In this document: positions 59,844-64,000 of the stretch, one piece after another | Position numbering within the stretch: position 1 is the stretch's first letter | How the letters are laid out: every line of letters starts with the position of its first letter | From: Botrytis cinerea B05.10 | Lineage: Eukaryota > Ascomycota > Leotiomycetes > Helotiales > Sclerotiniaceae | Reading direction: 5' to 3' | NCBI RefSeq assembly: GCF_000143535.2 | Contig: NC_037311.1 | Span: 558,001-622,000, forward strand | Length of the DNA stretch: 64,000 nucleotides | Notes under the pieces: generated by a model | The model's database searches: none | Seen by the model: only the letters and a program-made list of their open reading frames with translations | What the model was told of the DNA's origin: nothing | Program-made: the position numbers and the translations under genes

Positions 59844-61944
59844 TCACTCTTTTTCCAACACCTTCTCAACCCCACCATCTTCCGATGGTGTAGTCGAATC
59901 AATTTTTCTCCCCAGAGCGTCATGTGCTCTATCCCAAGCTTCCAACTCAGCATTCGGTACTTTGATTAGACGATGAGCCTTTGAGCTTTCACCATCCATA
60001 ACTATCAATTCTTGCCGGATCTGGTATTTACCAAAATAAGGCAGGATATAGATCCAGAATACGTAATAGAGGATGCAGACACCCATAATGCCTAAGCCAA
60101 CAGCACAATAAGTACCATACCAAAAGCTCACATCGCCACCATTAGCTCCTCCGGGGGGAGGATACCACGGCATAACCAGTAGGAAGACATTGACCGCTAG
60201 TGAGAAATAAATCGCTACATCCCATGTTTTATAGTCTTCGTCCACGATACCGAGTTTCTTTCTATTTCTCCTGATAATGAATAATCCAATAGTCAATGCG
60301 GACAAAAACAAATTACTTGGATAACTATACAAATCCACAATAAAATTGAAAGCGTCGCCTGAAGGTGGAGCCAAAATCATGAGAACAGTCAAACCCCATT
60401 TGAGAGTATAAGCAGCGAGAGGAGTTCCGAAAGGTCGAGTAGAGGCCCACATACGGGGATAGGGAAGTACACCTTGACGGCCGCATTCTCTGATGATGCG
60501 GGATGAGCCTATGTTTACTGAAACGATGTTTCCAAACGCTGATAGAGCAATGAGAAAATTGAGGGCGCGAACGGATTTTCCGGAACCAAATACTGCGGTG
60601 AAGAAAAGAGAGGCGGCGAGTTGACTTGATTCTTTGAGGGTTTCTTTAGGGACTAGAAGACGTGTTAGTAGGGATATAGAGTTGATTAGAGGGATTGCAT
60701 ACTAGCTGCAAAATAAGCGATATTACAAAGAATATAGAGAATAGCCACAATAAGAAGCGAAGCGGGTCCGGTACGTTTTATGGTTCTTATTGGGTCCTGG
60801 GGATATTAGCATTTTCCTAAATTTGGTGCGGGATATTAAAATCTCACTTTGACTTCCGCAATGACATTGAATGCATTTGCGTATCCAGAGTAGGCAAAAT
60901 TTATCTTGACTAGTGCATTTGCAAGTCCATAACCACTATTTGTTGTACCGGCAAAGGCGTTCTTGAAGTTTGCTGTGGGATCTGCAACTTTGGTGTGGCC
61001 ACCTAGCACCACGAGACCTGCGATTGAGATGCTGAAAGATTATATTAGTATAAATGGCGATAACAAAATGAATCTCTTGACTTACAATATGAGCGTTATG
61101 AGCTTGATCACTCCTATCGCGTTTGATATTCGCAGAGAATGTTTAGTGCTAAATATTACCACTATGACACTACGTCAGCTGCTTATAATCTCATGGGAGT
61201 GGATTTTTACTAACAAAGGGTAATGAAAGTTATACAAGCAACCGCTAATCCCTTCTGCTCCCAAGATGAGGGAGTGTAACCAGCCATGGCAAACAGATAA
61301 TTACCCATGACTAACAATCTTATTAATTTTCATTGTTACTCAGTGCAGCGTTGAGAAAGCACTCACCAATAGCATTGCTACTACTGAAAGAAAGTAAAAC
61401 CGATTGCACAGCGAACGTGGTCGGAAGAAGATACTTTGGTCTCGGATACGCTTGCTCCAGATACACCACTTCAGCTCCCGATCTGTTCGGGAAGAAACTG
61501 GCAAGCTCGGTGTAGATTGAAAATTGGCAACCGGAGATGAGTAAACCGAGTGTCCAATAAATCAAAGCTAGACCGACTGAGCCTACTCCTGACAGGATAC
61601 TTGCGGCTGGAAAGTATTAGTCTGAGTTTCATGTGATAAATGTTGGACTTACGAGTCGAAAAGACACCTGTGCCAATCATCTGACCTATGGACAGTTAGC
61701 ACTTTGTTGTCACTCTTTGAATGGGGTGAACAATACCAATATTCAAAAAGATTGTAGTAAACCACGTAACTTGCAAACCAAGAGGCGATTCATTCTCGAC
61801 TGGTGCCCCGGAAGCTTCTTGATACGTTGGTTTCGATCCATTATCTCCATACTCGTGAACGAATTCAAGCGCTCCAAGTTCCCTAACTTCCGCTTCTCCA
61901 GTATGGCGGTTTATCACGATTTCTGAATCTTTGGTCTCCGACAT
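59844..61944 (-). pseudogene. LAT/Mup1-type amino-acid permease with a one-base frameshift
   Basis: Eight exons fit in phase: 61944-61737, 61685-61653, 61606-61367, 61310-61215, 61161-61086, 61031-60848, 60796-60703 and 60653-59844. The total is one base too long. Motifs are those of fungal LAT/methionine-type permeases of the APC superfamily: QMIGTGVFSTPASI across introns 1 and 2, GAEVVYLEQAYPRP, NFAYSGYANAFNVIAEVKDPIRT and IRECGRQGVLPYPRMW, with about 12 hydrophobic segments. At 60600-60601 an extra C (plus-strand G) separates ASLFF from the AVFGSGKSVRALNFL block. Everything else is intact, so this is a fresh inactivation or an assembly error. If active it would import amino acids such as methionine (inference). 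Confidence 0.82.
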
Positions 61945-63087
61945 CTTGATTGTAAGCCGCCAGTAACTGACTCTTCATTACCCACGGCGAGCATCATAGA
62001 TAAGTACAGAGATCAAGCAGCTTACCGATAGCCACAATAACTCCATGTCTAAGCTCGCACAATTGGCGAAATATTGCATCACAGCCGTGGTAATGTACGA
62101 CGTTTGGAGCGACCAATTGTCTAGCAGCATAAAATCCCACACTCTGCCGTTTCATTGCGCCATTACTAGGGTTGCAATCGGCAGTAAAGAGAGTGCTATA
62201 TACCAGGGTTGATAGAGTAGTTATGTGGTTGGTGTGGATCTAATCTTGTAAGCTCGTCATAGGTAACATGCATTTCGTTATCAACAGCGATAATGCATGC
62301 CACCACTAAAAACCCCTTGATGTAACCTCAGATTCCCTAAAGAATGATGGCATGAGATATATGATGTCCCGAGTTGGATTCCATGTCTGAATTGAGAAAA
62401 GACTTTCGTTGTCCTACCAATAATTGAACTTGTGGGATATTCAGTATTGAGCAGGGGTCTTACCCCTCAACTCACTTTGACCAATCTTTGAGATTGGTAT
62501 ATTATCTTCCCCTCTTTAGAACATATAGCATCGTATGCTTCTCAAAGTCGAAGGCAATGCCGTGGGCCAGGGTTTTAGGCGTCGTTGACTTTATCTTCTA
62601 CCGTCGGCGTCAGCGAGCTGTCCTGATACCCGGTCTAGTAGCACGTCTTTTCCAGTATTATTGGTCAATACTAGGCAGGTTCAGATATTTGATCAATTGC
62701 AGTCATAGTTCCCAAAATACAAGCGATTGTATTATCTGTACAAGGAAGTTGAAACTCTAAATCAGATATAGACTTTCAACTTCGGGGAACTAACCAATTA
62801 CGTGAAGTGAATGAGAGAGTCCAAAATGCTTGACTGGGTATTTTTGTCTTCAGACTCTAGACTTGACTATTGAAAACTTTATCCCATTGTCCCACAAGTA
62901 TCTCGGTCAAGATTTGTGATAAGACTCAGCTGTGCGTACCATGGACCAGTTGGTCCCAAACCCATAACTCTCCCCCGGTCTCCCTGAAGAAATAACTCAC
63001 TCTAGATTTATTTTTTCTTTTTACTGTGTTTATATCTCCCCAACTCTCCATCACCCCACCCCCAAACCTACCTCTAATCTAGTTCAT
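61945..63087. other. intergenic: permease promoter side
   Basis: Only short frames (for example plus 62488-62760) without domains. It should contain the permease promoter at its left end and the 3' side of the decayed hydrolase at its right end. Confidence 0.45.
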
Positions 63088-64000
63088 CTATATCCACCGA
63101 TTCCCTATTATAGCTGAGTCATGCATACTAGGTAGTCTTATAGATTCTAACTCAGAGTCGGGACAATCCGTAGCTGTATTGTATACAGCATTTTCCGTAA
63201 GGGTAAAATCGATGAACGGATTTTTTTCCCAATGGATAACCAGTGGTCCGCTGGTTTCCTTGCGCCCATTTATTACCAAATCATTATATTGGATAACCCA
63301 TTCATTATCTCACTACCCGTATCTTAGCAACTTTCCCTCTAATGCCAATGGTAAGAATAGACCCATTCCCACTGCGCGACTTCCCTCAACTTTTTATAAG
63401 TGTTCAATGCAGCGAGTCACTCGGTAAGAAAAGCCCGGATACTGGATCCAGGTATCATATTTCTCAAAATTTGCATGATCCCGCTCCAATTGGGTCAAAA
63501 TTACTTCTGATATCTTTCGTGGGACTGATTGCAACGCCTCAAAGATACTATTCAATGTTTTCCTTAGCATGGTATTACGCAATGACCCAAACTACACCTC
63601 CGCCTTGAGAACCAATAATTGTTACAAACTTTGATTCTAGGGAGAGAAATGCGGAACAGGCTGCAACAATCTAATATATCACATCATTCGCACCAGCAGT
63701 GTTAGCGAGAACAGCGGTGGATGATTGGTTTGTTCTGCGACCGAAAACAATGGGAGACGCCTAGACTGGTATAATCAGTGGCAACCACATCGTAGCATAG
63801 GCGACAATTTGGGAAGAGGTCAAATTATATATGCGAAGACAGGAACGGGGTCTCCGATAATATTGAGAGACTGGTAGATGATACGCGAGATTGAGGCAGG
63901 AGAAAGAGAGTACAAGGTAAGGTCAGCACTTTCTTCAACTTTAGGAGGCTTCCTGGTATTGAGTGGACTGAAGTTGTTTTTAGAGGGACAGTGTAGAAGG
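63088..64000 (-). pseudogene. decayed secretory-lipase-like alpha/beta hydrolase (runs off the window)
   Basis: Reading the minus strand from the window end, conserved-looking pieces appear in order. They are a YQSLNIIGDPV-type start, IVAYATMWLPLI, AGANDVIY, the nucleophile region GSQGGGVVW followed by AVAISPT-like residues, then a C-terminal GPLVIHW-NPFIDF-type segment with SMHDSA near the position of the catalytic His. Fungal secretory lipase (LIP-type) hydrolases have this order (family knowledge). Between the pieces the frame has several TAG/TAA/TGA codons, most explainable from CAG, CAA, TGG or CGA by C-to-T or G-to-A changes, and at least one frame change. No intact gene remains in the window; the 5' end is outside it. 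Confidence 0.65.

Overview
The window looks like chromosomal DNA of a filamentous ascomycete. Genes have several short introns (45 to about 200 bp) with GTRAGT-like donors and CTAAC/CTGAC-like branch sites. The gene content (HET-domain protein, fungal-type alpha-amylase, Pmp3 proteolipid, calcineurin A, ICln) is typical of Pezizomycotina. AT-leaning intergenic DNA and the protein sequences suggest Leotiomycetes, perhaps a Botrytis/Sclerotinia relative; that placement is inference. Exon models were built by hand from splice signals and frame closure, with no alignments run.

Layout. 1-4.8 kb: an acidic hypothetical protein converges on an Nrp1/Arp-like RNA-binding protein (exonuclease-like fold without its first catalytic residues, RRM, two RanBP2 zinc fingers). 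4.8-14.3 kb: a 9.5-kb gene-poor stretch with simple repeats and a 0.4-kb tandem duplication; the second copy is split by a 440-bp TA-flanked MITE, and part of it shows RIP-like changes. 14.3-21.2 kb: a secreted GH13 alpha-amylase, the signal-peptidase subunit SPC3 and a three-exon Pmp3-family gene. 22.1-26.2 kb: a divergent pair encoding the carboxyltransferase and the biotin carboxylase/biotin carrier of one acyl-CoA carboxylase. 28.0-36.9 kb: a probable recognition/incompatibility region, with a 12-exon ankyrin protein ending in a CorA-like two-helix domain, and a HET protein with a TPR-like segment and ten near-identical 30/31-residue repeats. 38-42.3 kb: a hypothetical protein and an MFS transporter whose frame is complete except for one TGA. 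43.8-51.2 kb: a WW-domain protein, a mitochondrial-looking membrane protein, a small hypothetical protein and calcineurin A. 55.8-58.2 kb: a bZIP factor and ICln. 59.8-62 kb: a LAT/Mup1-type amino-acid permease with a one-base frameshift. 63.1-64 kb: a decayed secretory-lipase-like alpha/beta hydrolase running off the window end.

How the genes work together. Most are unrelated housekeeping or regulatory genes. The clear functional pairing is the divergent carboxylase pair over a 296-bp shared promoter. The ankyrin/CorA-like and HET genes are neighbours of the kind found in fungal non-self recognition regions. Three hydrolase or transporter genes carry disruptions, which suggests loss of accessory uptake and secretion functions, or local assembly errors for the two single-base lesions.
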